In this document: positions 17,143 through 27,092 of the stretch, one piece after another
How positions within the stretch are numbered: the stretch's first letter is position 1
Layout of the letters: every line of letters starts with the position of its first letter
Assembly: GCF_034669705.1 (NCBI RefSeq)
Contig: NZ_JAXMOR010000001.1
Span: 209,631 to 273,630 of the forward strand
Direction of reading: 5' to 3'
Origin: Marinovum sp034669705
Lineage (GTDB): Bacteria > Pseudomonadota > Alphaproteobacteria > Rhodobacterales > Rhodobacteraceae
DNA: 64,000 nucleotides
Translations under genes and position numbers: made by a program
Notes under the pieces: generated by a model
Databases searched by the model: none
What the model saw: the letters and a program-made list of their open reading frames with translations, nothing else
Told to the model about the DNA's origin: nothing

Positions 17143-17204
17143 GGCAGATTACGGCTTATTGCGGCACTGGGTCGCGGGGGCGGGCACACGGAATGAACCG
17201 GAGG

Positions 17205-18677
17205 TTATTCCGCCGCCTTCATCTCGAATCCCTTTTCGATCATATCCGCCGGAATCACCGGGTATTCCCCCGAGAAACAGGCGTCGCAGTACTGCGGGCA
17301 GGCGGGGTTGCGGCCCTCGGCCTCGCCGACCGCGCGGTACAGACCGTCGAGCGAGATGAACTTGAGCGAATCGACCGACAGGTGATCGCGCATCTCGTCC
17401 TCGCTCATGGTCGCGGCCAGCAGCTTTTCGCGCTGCGGGGTGTCGACGCCGTAGAAGCAAGGCCAGGCTGTGGGCGGAGAGGCGATGCGGAAGTGTACCT
17501 CGGCGGCGCCGGCATCGAGGATCATCTCCTTGATCTTGCGAGAGGTGGTGCCGCGCACCACCGAATCATCGACCAGGATCACCCGTTTGCCCTCGATCAG
17601 CGCGCGGTTGACGTTGAGCTTGAGCCGCACGCCCATGTTGCGGATCTGCTCGGTCGGTTCAATGAAGGTCCGGCCCATGTACTGGTTGCGGATGATGCCC
17701 ATGCCATAGGGGATGCCGCTTTCATGCGCAAAGCCGATGGCCGCCGGGGTGCCGCTGTCGGGCACCGGGCAGACCAGATCGGCCTCGACCGGTGCCTCGC
17801 GGGCCAGCTCGACACCGATCTGGCGGCGCGTTTCATAGACCGAGCGGCCGCCGAGAATGCTGTCGGGGCGCGAGAAATAGACATGCTCGAAAATGCAGAA
17901 CCGCGATTTCGCCTGGGCGAAGGGGCGATGCGAATGGACCTGGCCGTGTTCGACCACCACCATCTCGCCGGGATCGACCTCGCGCACCAGCTCGGCACCG
18001 ATGATGTCGAGCGCGCAGGTTTCAGAGCTGAGCACATAGCCGTCATCGCCGATCTTGCCCAGCACCAAAGGCCGCACACCCAGCGGGTCGCGCACGCCGA
18101 TCAGCTTGGTGCGGGTCATGGCGACGATGGAAAACGCGCCCTCGACCCGGCGCAGGGCGTCCTGCATCCGGTCGGGCACCTTGCGCTGCAGCGAGCGCGC
18201 CATCAGGTGAATGATGCATTCGCTGTCGCTCGAGCTCTGGAAGATCGAGCCGCGCTCGATCAGCTCTCGGCGCAGCGCGTCGGCATTGGTGATGTTGCCG
18301 TTGTGGGCAATTGCCGCCCCGCCCATCGAGAACTCGCCGAAGAACGGCTGCACGTCGCGGATCGCGGTCTGGCCCTTCGAGCCGGCGGTGGAATAGCGCA
18401 CGTGACCGATGGCCAGATCGCCGGGCAGCGTCTCCATCAGCGATTGCTTGGTGAAGTTGTCGCGCACATAGCCGAAGCGGCGGGCGGAGTTGAAGCCGTG
18501 GTCGGGGTGATACGACACGATTCCCCCGGCTTCCTGTCCGCGGTGCTGCAGCGCGTGCAGCCCGAGCGCCACGAAGTTGGCCGCGTCGGTCACGCCGACA
18601 ACGCCAAACACGCCGCATTCTTCTTTCAGTTTGTCGTCATCGAAGGGATGAGCAGGGGGCATCAGGGCGTCGGCCAA
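17205..18677 (-). CDS. purF: amidophosphoribosyltransferase (glutamine PRPP amidotransferase)
   Basis: 490 residues. It makes 5-phosphoribosylamine from PRPP and glutamine, the first committed step of purine synthesis. The N-terminal nucleophile is the Cys in EECGVFGV (Cys21 from the TTG start), exposed after propeptide removal. HNGNITN and SDSE (glutaminase domain) and the PRPP loop VLVDDSVVRGTTS (about 360) are present. The first in-frame codon with a good ribosome site is TTG at 18677 (GGAG 7 bases upstream); an ATG at 18662 is an alternative. It lies downstream of cvpA, as purF does in many bacteria. Confidence 0.95.
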   Translation of the reverse strand: MADALMPPAHPFDDDKLKEECGVFGVVGVTDAANFVALGLHALQHRGQEAGGIVSYHPDHGFNSARRFGYVRDNFTKQSLMETLPGDLAIGHVRYSTAGSKGQTAIRDVQPFFGEFSMGGAAIAHNGNITNADALRRELIERGSIFQSSSDSECIIHLMARSLQRKVPDRMQDALRRVEGAFSIVAMTRTKLIGVRDPLGVRPLVLGKIGDDGYVLSSETCALDIIGAELVREVDPGEMVVVEHGQVHSHRPFAQAKSRFCIFEHVYFSRPDSILGGRSVYETRRQIGVELAREAPVEADLVCPVPDSGTPAAIGFAHESGIPYGMGIIRNQYMGRTFIEPTEQIRNMGVRLKLNVNRALIEGKRVILVDDSVVRGTTSRKIKEMILDAGAAEVHFRIASPPTAWPCFYGVDTPQREKLLAATMSEDEMRDHLSVDSLKFISLDGLYRAVGEAEGRNPACPQYCDACFSGEYPVIPADMIEKGFEMKAAE

Positions 18678-18878
18678 TGGGTGGCTCCGAATCCGTTATT
18701 GCTTTCGGGGGTTACTTAAGCCTTCGGTGCGGGCATGTCACGGAACTATGACGATGTTATGCAGAACCGGCGGTGGAACGCTTTGTACCGGAGATGGGAA
18801 GGCAGGTTTCGCGGCGCATGCATGCGTCGCTGTGCAGAGTGCGACTGTGCGGCGAATGAGGGTGCGTCGGGCGGCGAG

Positions 18879-18899
18879 GTCCCGGGTCAAGCCCGGGAC
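18879..18899. repeat. REP-like palindrome, 8+5+8 family
   Basis: GTCCCGGG - TCAAG - CCCGGGAC, a perfect 8-bp stem, 28 bases past the cvpA stop. Apart from it I see nothing in the 250-base gap 18678-18927; a purF promoter may lie there but is not obvious. Confidence 0.7.
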
Positions 18900-18927
18900 G
18901 CGTGTCGCTAGGACCGTGGGGCCCGGT

Positions 18928-19491
18928 TTACTGCGCCGGAGCGTCGCAGACGCCGACCAGTTCCTCGTATTGCGTGGTGACCCAGCCCAGCGCCTGCTCG
19001 GGGTTGCGCTCTTCGATGGCGTCGGTCATCCGGCCGAATACCTGCGCCGAGCGCGAGTCGTCGATCATCGCGATGTCCTGGCTGGTGATCACCGTCTCGT
19101 AGACGAAGAACGCGATCGCCACCAACAGGATGCCGCGTGCCACGCCGAACAGGAAGCCCAGCCCCTGGTCGAGCCCACCAAGCGCCGAACGCTGCACGAT
19201 CGAGGAAAACAGCGGGGTAAAGAGCGACACCACGACCAGCGCCGCGGCAAAGACCACGGCAAAGGCGGTGATGATGCTCAGCTCGCAGCTGTCGCGGATG
19301 AAATCGCCCAGCACGGGAATTTCCTTGACCAGCGGATCGACCTGCGGGGCAAAGACAAAGGCGAGGACCGCCGCGGCGACCCAGCCGGCAATCGCCATCG
19401 CTTCGCGCACCAGACCCCGCGAATAGGCCAAGAGTGCGGATAGCACGATGACAACAGCCACGATGCCGTCAACAAGTGTAAAACCTTCCAT
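18928..19491 (-). CDS. cvpA: CvpA family membrane protein
   Basis: 187 residues with four hydrophobic spans and the CvpA pattern (FTLVDGIVAVVIVLSALLAY ... RGLVREAMAIAGWV). CvpA is needed for colicin V production and envelope homeostasis in E. coli; its exact biochemical role is unknown. It lies between radA and purF on the same strand, 29 bases after radA, matching the frequent radA-cvpA-purF order in this group. Confidence 0.9.
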   Translation of the reverse strand: MEGFTLVDGIVAVVIVLSALLAYSRGLVREAMAIAGWVAAAVLAFVFAPQVDPLVKEIPVLGDFIRDSCELSIITAFAVVFAAALVVVSLFTPLFSSIVQRSALGGLDQGLGFLFGVARGILLVAIAFFVYETVITSQDIAMIDDSRSAQVFGRMTDAIEERNPEQALGWVTTQYEELVGVCDAPAQ

Positions 19492-19520
19492 GTCCTGCCC
19501 TTCACTGCCCTCAGCGGCGC

Positions 19521-20888
<1,368 letters not shown>

Positions 20889-20936
20889 GGGAAGGCGTCA
20901 TGCCCGAGGACAGACGCCTTGCCAAGCGGTCTTCGC

Positions 20937-21722
20937 CTATTCGGCGGCCTGGCGCCCGGCCAGTTCGATCATCCGGCCATTGGCCATCCGGCTCGCCTGT
21001 CGCAGGTCGGCGCCGGCGGGCATGTCGATCTCGGGCATCACGTCGGTCAGCAGCTCCGACAGGCGCTGGATTTCCGAGCGCGCCACGTCTTCCTCGATCT
21101 CGACCCGCATTGCCCATTTGTGGATGTCGTTGGCGATCACCTTGGCCTCTTCCAGCCGGTCCTCGATCAGCTTCACCTCCTGCTGGCGCTGGGTCAGGAA
21201 GCTGCGGGCGCGGTCGACGCGCTCATCGGAATAGACCTCGGCCAGCTCGTGGCTGATCGCGCCCATCTGCGCCGCGACTTCAAGAAGATCGGTCTCGAGC
21301 ACGCTCAGATCGGGGTGGTTGCGCAGAAAGTTCATCCGTTCGCGCACCGCGTCGAACTCGGATTTCAGCTGGAACACGCCTTCGCGGTCGGCCTTGTGCA
21401 CTGCGTCATAGGCGCGGGCGACGTCCTGCATGTTGATGGCAAAGCGGCGATGGCTGGTTTCCAGACGCAGGATGCGCTGGTTTGTCGGCAGGTAGACACA
21501 GAGCCCGAGCACCGCCGCGGTCACCGCGATCTGGACGATCCAGCCAAGATCCACCGGCGGATTGCTGCCGAACTGCAGGGGTAGCGAGAGCCAGGGTGCT
21601 TGCCCCACGGCGCTTGCAACGGTATAGGCAAGCAGGCCCAAACCGGCGATGGCATAAAATGCCATGAAAATCATCTGGAAGACTACGGCGACCAGCCGCA
21701 GGGCAGTGTGAAAGTTGCGCAT
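20937..21722 (-). CDS. conserved membrane protein with coiled coil, linked to radA
   Basis: 261 residues. Two hydrophobic spans near the N-terminus (MIFMAFYAIAGLGLLAYTV; VDLGWIVQIAVTAAVLGLCVYL) precede a long charged helical region (about 85-225) with coiled-coil character (MNFLRNHPDLSVLETDLLEV ... EVKLIEDRLEEAKVI). It is anchored in the inner membrane with a cytoplasmic rod. It lies 48 bases upstream of radA on the same strand, which is probably why relatives are sometimes labelled DNA repair proteins; nothing in the sequence shows such a role. Function unknown. Confidence 0.75.
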   Translation of the reverse strand: MRNFHTALRLVAVVFQMIFMAFYAIAGLGLLAYTVASAVGQAPWLSLPLQFGSNPPVDLGWIVQIAVTAAVLGLCVYLPTNQRILRLETSHRRFAINMQDVARAYDAVHKADREGVFQLKSEFDAVRERMNFLRNHPDLSVLETDLLEVAAQMGAISHELAEVYSDERVDRARSFLTQRQQEVKLIEDRLEEAKVIANDIHKWAMRVEIEEDVARSEIQRLSELLTDVMPEIDMPAGADLRQASRMANGRMIELAGRQAAE

Positions 21723-21832
21723 CTGATCCCCCTAGGATCTTGAATGTGGGCGGCCCGGATGAGTATGCAGGCCTGCGACTTTTCGACCTAGAAGTATTTA
21801 ATAATGCGTCAACCTTTGGCGGTCCCTCGTGA

Positions 21833-22267
21833 TCAATATTTCGTTTCGTCACGTTTCGTGAAAATCGAGCAGGCCAAAGACGCCAATATGCAGAAGGTGA
21901 AGAGGTAGAGCCCCCAGAGGGTTTCGATCCGCCCGACACCGATTCCCTTGATCACCGTGATGTAGAGCGCGATCAGGAAGATGTCCGCCATCGCCAGTTT
22001 CCCCATGAACGTCAGCGCCGGCAGGATCCGGGCGTCCGCGCGGCCGAACTGCACCAACGCCAGACCGAGGGTCTTGAGGTAGGGGGCGATCAGGGCAAAG
22101 AGCGTCACCACCGCCGCCAGCATCAGGTCCGAGGCCCAGAGCGCCCGCAGCCCGGTGAGCACGCTGATCCGCTCGAGCCCGAAGAGCGGCAGCAGACCGG
22201 CCTGCATCAAGGGCGCGACCCAGGCCAGCGGGTAGAGCAGCAGCAGCGACAGGTTGAGCCAGCGCAT
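21833..22267 (-). CDS. paraquat-inducible protein A-like membrane protein
   Basis: 144 residues with four membrane helices and PqiA-type features (LYPLAWVAPLM near the N-terminus, APYLKTLGLALV, GKLAMADIFLIALY). PqiA-family proteins are membrane parts of MCE/Pqi lipid-transport systems; the single-domain size matches the short form seen in alphaproteobacteria. Its neighbours upstream are MlaE- and MlaF-type ABC genes, which supports a link to envelope lipid transport. No MCE (MlaD/PqiB) protein is encoded nearby. Confidence 0.82.
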   Translation of the reverse strand: MRWLNLSLLLLYPLAWVAPLMQAGLLPLFGLERISVLTGLRALWASDLMLAAVVTLFALIAPYLKTLGLALVQFGRADARILPALTFMGKLAMADIFLIALYITVIKGIGVGRIETLWGLYLFTFCILASLACSIFTKRDETKY

Positions 22268-22288
22268 CGGCGGTCTGCGTCCTTGTGC

Positions 22289-22681
22289 TCAGTAAAACCG
22301 CGTGAAGCCCCAGAGCCCGAGCAGCACCGCCAGAAGCAGCAGATGCGCCCAGTCGACCCATCTCCAGCCGCGTCCGGGCGCGAAGCGCGAGGCCAGCAGC
22401 GGGGCGGAGGCCAGCAGCGGCAGCATCATTCCGCCCAGCGGCTTGGTCAGCCCGGCGGCCAGTTGCGGCAGCGGGCCGGTATAGAGGTTGAGCAGCGGCG
22501 GGCCGAAATGCGCCGCCATGCCGAGCAGCGCCAGCAGCAGGCTCGCCAATCCCAGCCAGCGGCTCGGGCCCCGCGCGGCACCGGTGCGGGCAGCGGCCAG
22601 CATCGCCAGCAGCGGCAGGTAAAGAAAGGTCTGCAGGCTCAGAAGCGCCATGACCGCAGGGCTCGGTTGCAGGAAGGACAT
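22289..22681 (-). CDS. hypothetical four-helix membrane protein
   Basis: 130 residues with four hydrophobic spans. I place the start at the ATG at 22681 (MSFLQPSPAV), which shares a base with the stop codon of the ABC ATPase; the longer frame to 22780 is an out-of-frame overlap with that gene. No known motif recognised. Position between mlaF-like and pqiA-like genes, with only 21 bases to the latter, suggests a part of the same lipid-related transport operon. Confidence 0.7.
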   Translation of the reverse strand: MSFLQPSPAVMALLSLQTFLYLPLLAMLAAARTGAARGPSRWLGLASLLLALLGMAAHFGPPLLNLYTGPLPQLAAGLTKPLGGMMLPLLASAPLLASRFAPGRGWRWVDWAHLLLLAVLLGLWGFTRFY

Positions 22682-23427
22682 CAGCGGACTGCCTCGATCG
22701 GGCCGTCGGCGCGGCCGTGGGTGAATTGCTGCAGGTAGGGGTCCGGGGCGCCTTCCATGTCGGCGACAGACCCTTCCCATTGGATCACCCCGTCATGAAG
22801 CATCGCCACCCGGTCGGCAATCGTGCGCACCGAGGTCATGTCATGGGTGATCGTCATTGTGGTTGCTCCCAGTTCCGTCACGATCTCGCGGATCAGGGCG
22901 TTGATCACCCCGGCCATGATCGGGTCGAGCCCGGTGGTGGGCTCGTCGAAGAAGATGATCTCGGGCTCGGCGGCAATGGCCCGCGCCAGGCCGACGCGTT
23001 TCTGCATCCCGCCCGAAAGCTCCGAGGGATAGAGGTCGGCCACCTCGGGCTTCAACCCGACCCGGCGCAGCTTGTCGATGGCGATCTCGCGCGCCTCGGG
23101 CCAGGGCCGCCTGAGCGCGCCGCGCAGCAGGCGGAAGGCGACATTCTGCCAGACCGGCAGGCTGTCGAACAGCGCGCCGCCCTGGAACAGCATGCCGAAC
23201 CGCGCCAGAAAGGCATCGCGGTCGCCTTCGTGCACCTCGCGGCCGTCGACCTCGATGCGGCCGCGGTCGGGCTCGACGAGACCGAGCACCGACTTGATGG
23301 TCACCGATTTGCCGGTGCCGGAGCCGCCGATGATCACCATCGACTGCCCCTTGGGCACATGCAGGTCGACGCCGCGCAGCACGTGGTTGCTGCCAAAGGA
23401 TTTGTGAACGCCACTGAGCCGGATCAT
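22681..23427 (-). CDS. ABC transporter ATP-binding protein, MlaF-like
   Basis: 248 residues. Walker A IIGGSGTGKSV, Q-loop MLFQGGALFDSL, signature LSGGMQKRVGLARA, Walker B IIFFDEPTTGLDP, switch TITHDM. The GGMQKR signature and FQ-GGALFDSL loop are characteristic of the Mla/Mce-associated ATPases that move phospholipids between membranes. It overlaps the permease gene (23424) by 4 bases, so the two form a transporter core. The periplasmic MCE component is not in this window. Confidence 0.92.
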   Translation of the reverse strand: MIRLSGVHKSFGSNHVLRGVDLHVPKGQSMVIIGGSGTGKSVTIKSVLGLVEPDRGRIEVDGREVHEGDRDAFLARFGMLFQGGALFDSLPVWQNVAFRLLRGALRRPWPEAREIAIDKLRRVGLKPEVADLYPSELSGGMQKRVGLARAIAAEPEIIFFDEPTTGLDPIMAGVINALIREIVTELGATTMTITHDMTSVRTIADRVAMLHDGVIQWEGSVADMEGAPDPYLQQFTHGRADGPIEAVR

Positions 23428-24209
23428 GCCGCGAAAAACACCTCTGTCAGGATGTAGTTGGCGGCAAAGATAAGCACCGAGGCGGTGACCACCGCCGATT
23501 TGGTGGCCCGGCCCACGCCCTGCGCGCCGCGCCCCGACTGCATCCCGAAATAGCAGCCGCAGAGCGCCACGATAAAGCCGAAGACCGCGCCCTTGATCAG
23601 ACCGGAGGTGACGTCCCAGAGCTCGAGGAAATCGAAGGTGTTCTTGAGATAGGCGGCGGCGTTGAAGTCGAGCCGCGTCACCCCCACCAGATAGCCACCG
23701 AGGATGCCGATGCTGTCGCCCACCGCCACCAGCACCGGCACCGCCAGCGTCGCCGCCAGCACCCGCGGCACGGCGAGGTATTTCATCGGGTGGGTCGAAA
23801 GGGTCACCAGCGCGTCGATCTGCTCGGTCACCTTCATGGTGCCGATCTCGGCCGCGATCGAGGAGGCGACCCGCGCCGCCACCATCAGCCCGCCCAGCAC
23901 CGGGCCCAGTTCGCGCACCATGCCGATGGCGACGATCGAGGGCACGGCGAATTCGGCCTGGAACCGCGCGCCGCCATCATAGATCTGCAGCGCCAGCGCG
24001 CCGCCGGTGAAGAGCGCGGTCATCCCCACCACCGGCAGCGAAAGCCAGCCGATCTGCACCAGCGCCACGCCGAATTCGCGCCAGTACCACGGTGGGCGAA
24101 AGATGTGCCCGACGGCCGCGCCGGCAAAGAGCGCCATCCGTCCGACATAGGCCAGAAGCGCCAGAACGCTGCGGCCCAGCGCCGCCACCGGAGAAAGCAG
24201 CACGCTCAT
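23424..24209 (-). CDS. MlaE-type ABC transporter permease
   Basis: 261 residues. The permease family features are present: QIYDGGARFQAE, VRELGPVLGGLMVAARVASSIAAEIGTMKVTEQIDAL in the conserved EFEAELGTM-like loop (quoted in part), and five to six membrane spans. It is the integral membrane partner of the ATPase at 22681-23427. It starts within the last bases of alr (4-base overlap, alr stop 24206). Confidence 0.92.
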   Translation of the reverse strand: MSVLLSPVAALGRSVLALLAYVGRMALFAGAAVGHIFRPPWYWREFGVALVQIGWLSLPVVGMTALFTGGALALQIYDGGARFQAEFAVPSIVAIGMVRELGPVLGGLMVAARVASSIAAEIGTMKVTEQIDALVTLSTHPMKYLAVPRVLAATLAVPVLVAVGDSIGILGGYLVGVTRLDFNAAAYLKNTFDFLELWDVTSGLIKGAVFGFIVALCGCYFGMQSGRGAQGVGRATKSAVVTASVLIFAANYILTEVFFAA

Positions 24210-25243
24210 CCGCCGAGATAGACCCGGGTGTAGCGCTGGCCAAGCGCGGTCAGCACCTCGTAGCCGATGGTGCCGGCCCAGCCGGCCAGCGTGTCGACCG
24301 TCTGGTGCCGACCCAAAAGCTCCAGCGTGTCGGGCACCGCGCGCAGCCCGGTCACATCGACGCCGATCAGGTCCATCGAGATCCGGCCGGCCACCGGACA
24401 GCGGGTCTCGCCCGCCATCAGGCTGGCCTTGGGCCCCATGGCGCGCAGCACCCCGTCACCATAGCCCGCAGCGATGGTGGCAATGCGGGTCGGCCGCTGC
24501 GCGGTGAAGGTGTTGCCATAGCCCACGCTTTCGCCCGGGGCGAGGTCGCGGCACTGGATCACCGGCACCTCGAGCGTCACCACCGGCGCGGCCCCGGCAA
24601 AGGGCAGGCCACCGTAGAGCCCGACCCCAGCGCGGGTGACGTCGAAATGATACTCCGGACCCAGCAGGATGCCGCCGGTGGCGGCCAGCGAGCGCGGGGC
24701 CTCGATGCCGTCGGTCATGTCGCGGAAACACTGCAGTTGCTGTGCGTTCATCGGGTGATCGGCGGTGTCGGAGCAGGCCAGATGGCTCATCACCAGCACC
24801 GGCTTCTGCGCCAGCGCGATGTCGCGCAGGGCGGCCCATTCGGCGGGCTCCATGCCCAGCCGGTTCATGCCGGTATCGAGCTGCAGGCCGAAAGGCGCGC
24901 CGGGCAGGGCCTCGACGTGGCGCAGCATCTGGTCGATGTTGTTGATCATCGGCACCAGTTCGAGATCGCGGATCAGCCGCGTGTCGCCCGGCATATGGCC
25001 CGAGAACACGCAGATTTCCGGCCCGGCCCCCAATGCCTCGCGCAGCGCGGCGCCTTCCTCGGCCAGCGCCACGAAGAACCGCTGCACCCCCTCGCGGGCC
25101 AGCGCCCCGGCGACCCGGGCGGCGCCCAGACCGTAGCCGTCGGCCTTGACCACGGCGCCGGTCTCACCCTCAGAGAGGGCATCCAGCGCCCGCCAGTTGG
25201 CGCGCAGCGCGTCGAGATCGATTGTCAGTTTCGCCTGTGCCAT
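24206..25243 (-). CDS. alr: alanine racemase
   Basis: 345 residues. It interconverts L- and D-alanine for peptidoglycan. The PLP lysine is Lys33 in VVKADGYGLG; the second catalytic residue is the Tyr of SVGYGNTF; the C-terminal domain has RISMDLIGVDVT. Slightly shorter than E. coli Alr (359). It is the first gene of the alr-mlaE-mlaF string and sits 117 bases downstream of dnaB. Confidence 0.94.
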   Translation of the reverse strand: MAQAKLTIDLDALRANWRALDALSEGETGAVVKADGYGLGAARVAGALAREGVQRFFVALAEEGAALREALGAGPEICVFSGHMPGDTRLIRDLELVPMINNIDQMLRHVEALPGAPFGLQLDTGMNRLGMEPAEWAALRDIALAQKPVLVMSHLACSDTADHPMNAQQLQCFRDMTDGIEAPRSLAATGGILLGPEYHFDVTRAGVGLYGGLPFAGAAPVVTLEVPVIQCRDLAPGESVGYGNTFTAQRPTRIATIAAGYGDGVLRAMGPKASLMAGETRCPVAGRISMDLIGVDVTGLRAVPDTLELLGRHQTVDTLAGWAGTIGYEVLTALGQRYTRVYLGG

Positions 25244-25305
25244 GCGGGCTTAGTCGGTCCGCCGGAGGGCAAGGTCAAGGGGGAAATCCGGCGGCGGAAA
25301 TGACT

Positions 25306-25336
25306 GCGGGCCGGACCCTTGCCTGATCCGACCCGC
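25306..25336 (-). terminator. candidate terminator hairpin after dnaB
   Basis: A 10-bp GC-rich stem with one G-U pair (25306-25315 with 25327-25336) lies 25 bases past the dnaB stop. Only a mixed AUUU follows on the minus strand, so termination efficiency is uncertain. Confidence 0.5.
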
Positions 25337-25360
25337 AAACCTGCCCTCGCTCGATTATTC

Positions 25361-26851
25361 CTAGAAGCTCTGGCCGCCGCCGTCCTGTTGCCAGGGTTTG
25401 ACGAGGTTGCCGAAGCGGGTGAACTGGCTCTCGAAGCTCAGCTCGACGGTGCCGATCGGACCGTGACGCTGCTTGCCGATGATGACCTCGGCCTTGGCGT
25501 GCAGGCGCGACATCGCCTCCTGCCATTCCGCCATCTTGTCGAGCTCGTGATCGCCGGGCTTCTCGCGTTCCTTGTAGTATTCCTCGCGGAACACGAACAT
25601 CACCACGTCGGCGTCCTGCTCGATCGAACCGGATTCCCGCAGGTCCGAGAGCTGCGGCCGCTTGTCCTCGCGGCTTTCCACCTGACGCGACAGCTGCGAC
25701 AGGGCGACCACCGGAATGTTCAGCTCCTTGGCGATGGCCTTCAGGCCCATCGAGATCTCGGCGATCTCCTGCACCCGGTTCTCGGCGGTGCCGCGGGCGA
25801 GCTGCAGGTAGTCGATGATCAACAGGTCAAGCCCGTGGGTGCGCTTGAGCCGCCGGGCGCGGGCGGCAAGCTGCGAGATCGGGATCGACGGCGTGTCGTC
25901 GATATAGAGCGGGCAGGCCTCGAGCGCCTTGGCGGCATCGACGAAGCGGCGGAACTCCTCTTCGGTCATGTCGCCCTGGCGGATCTTGTGGCTGGAGATC
26001 TCGGAGGCTTCGGCCAGAATACGGCCGGCGAGCTGTTCGGCGCTCATCTCGAGCGAAAAGAAGCCCACCACGCCGCCGTCGATCGCGCCCTCGGTGCCGT
26101 CGTGGCGCATGCCGCGCTTGTAGGCCTTGGCGACGTTGAAGGCGATGTTGGTGGCCAGCGAGGTCTTGCCCATCGAGGGCCGCCCGGCGAGGATCAGCAG
26201 GTCCGAGGGGTGCAGGCCCCCCAGCTTCTTGTCCATGTCGATCAGCCCGGTCGAGAGCCCGGCGAGGCCGCCCTCGCGCTGATAGGCAGCGTTGGCGACG
26301 TTGACCGCATCTGTGACCGCCTTGAGGAAGGACTGGAAGCCGCCCTCGGTCTGGCCCTGTTCGGCCAGCTTGTAGAGCTTCTGCTCGGCCTCGACGATCT
26401 GTTCGCGCGGCTCGGACGCCACGTCGACCCGCGCCGCCTTGGCGCTGATGTCGCGGCCCAGCCCGATCAGGTCGCGGCGCACCGCGAGGTCATAGATCAT
26501 CTGCGCATAGTCGCGCACCGCGAAGGCCGAAACCGCGGCCCCCGCCAGCCGCACCAGATAGGCGGCGCCGCCGAGCTCGCGCAGGCCCTCGTCGTCTTCC
26601 ATGAAAGCCTTGAGCGTGACCGGCGAGGCGAGATTGTTCTTGGCGATCCGGGCGGCGGCGATCTCGAAGATCCGCGCATGCACCGGCTCGTAGAAATGCC
26701 GCGCGCCGATGATCGAGGCGATGCGGTCGTAGACGTCGTTGTTGGTGAGGATCGCGCCGAGAAGCTGCTGCTCGGCCTCGATCGAGTGCGGCATGGTTTC
26801 TTCGGCTTGAATTTCCACGCCTGTTGGATTGATTGTCGTGATCTCGTTCAT
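25361..26851 (-). CDS. dnaB: replicative DNA helicase DnaB
   Basis: 496 residues. N-terminal DnaB domain (MPHSIEAEQQLLGAIL ... FYEPVHARIFE) and RecA-like helicase domain with Walker A GRPSMGKTSL (about 223-232), LLIIDYLQL and SQLSRQVE motifs. DnaB unwinds DNA ahead of the replisome. No intein is present. The start at 26851 (MNEITTINPTG) follows a tandem duplication of its own first 17 bases; the upstream copy forms a 6-codon frame that stops over the real start. It has a good promoter at 27007-27035. Confidence 0.95.
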   Translation of the reverse strand: MNEITTINPTGVEIQAEETMPHSIEAEQQLLGAILTNNDVYDRIASIIGARHFYEPVHARIFEIAAARIAKNNLASPVTLKAFMEDDEGLRELGGAAYLVRLAGAAVSAFAVRDYAQMIYDLAVRRDLIGLGRDISAKAARVDVASEPREQIVEAEQKLYKLAEQGQTEGGFQSFLKAVTDAVNVANAAYQREGGLAGLSTGLIDMDKKLGGLHPSDLLILAGRPSMGKTSLATNIAFNVAKAYKRGMRHDGTEGAIDGGVVGFFSLEMSAEQLAGRILAEASEISSHKIRQGDMTEEEFRRFVDAAKALEACPLYIDDTPSIPISQLAARARRLKRTHGLDLLIIDYLQLARGTAENRVQEIAEISMGLKAIAKELNIPVVALSQLSRQVESREDKRPQLSDLRESGSIEQDADVVMFVFREEYYKEREKPGDHELDKMAEWQEAMSRLHAKAEVIIGKQRHGPIGTVELSFESQFTRFGNLVKPWQQDGGGQSF

Positions 26852-26868
26852 GTCGTGATCTCGTTCAT
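26835..26868 (-). repeat. 17-bp tandem duplication of the dnaB start region
   Basis: Two perfect copies of a 17-base unit (ATGAACGAGATCACGAC read on the minus strand) at 26835-26851 and 26852-26868. The upstream copy gives MNEITT followed by a TGA whose last bases overlap the ATG of dnaB. Confidence 0.85.
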
Positions 26869-26943
26869 GTTGCCCGCTCTTGTCTCTGCCCCGTGGAGGC
26901 CTGTTCTAGCCAAACCGGGGATGCCGATCCATCTGGATAACCC

Positions 26944-26952
26944 TGTGGATGA
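26944..26952. promoter_or_regulatory. DnaA-box-like site in dnaB leader
   Basis: TGTGGATGA, the complement of TCATCCACA, differs from the DnaA consensus TTATNCACA at one or two positions. A second weak site, CTATCCACA, is at 27077-27085 just past pyrE. Two such sites near dnaB are suggestive only. Confidence 0.3.
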
Positions 26953-26970
26953 TCCGCAGGGATAACTTCG

Positions 26971-26985
26971 GTGACCCAGGGTCAC
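26971..26985. promoter_or_regulatory. palindrome near dnaB transcription start
   Basis: GTGACC-CAG-GGTCAC is a perfect 6-bp inverted repeat with a 3-base centre. It lies about 15-30 bases downstream of the expected start point of the dnaB promoter, where a bound protein would act as a repressor. Confidence 0.45.
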
Positions 26986-27006
26986 AGCGCCTTTGCCTCG
27001 GCTCAT

Positions 27007-27035
27007 ATGGTAGCCGATTGCAGGAGTTCTGCCAA
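27007..27035 (-). promoter_or_regulatory. sigma-70-type promoter for dnaB
   Basis: On the minus strand: -35 TTGGCA (27030-27035), 17-base spacer, -10 TACCAT (27007-27012). It is the best promoter match in the pyrE-dnaB gap and would give a leader of about 150 bases. Confidence 0.55.
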
Positions 27036-27092
27036 ATGTAGATTTGGACTGTGAGTCGCGGGTGTGTTTTCCCCAGCTATCCACAGGTGGAT

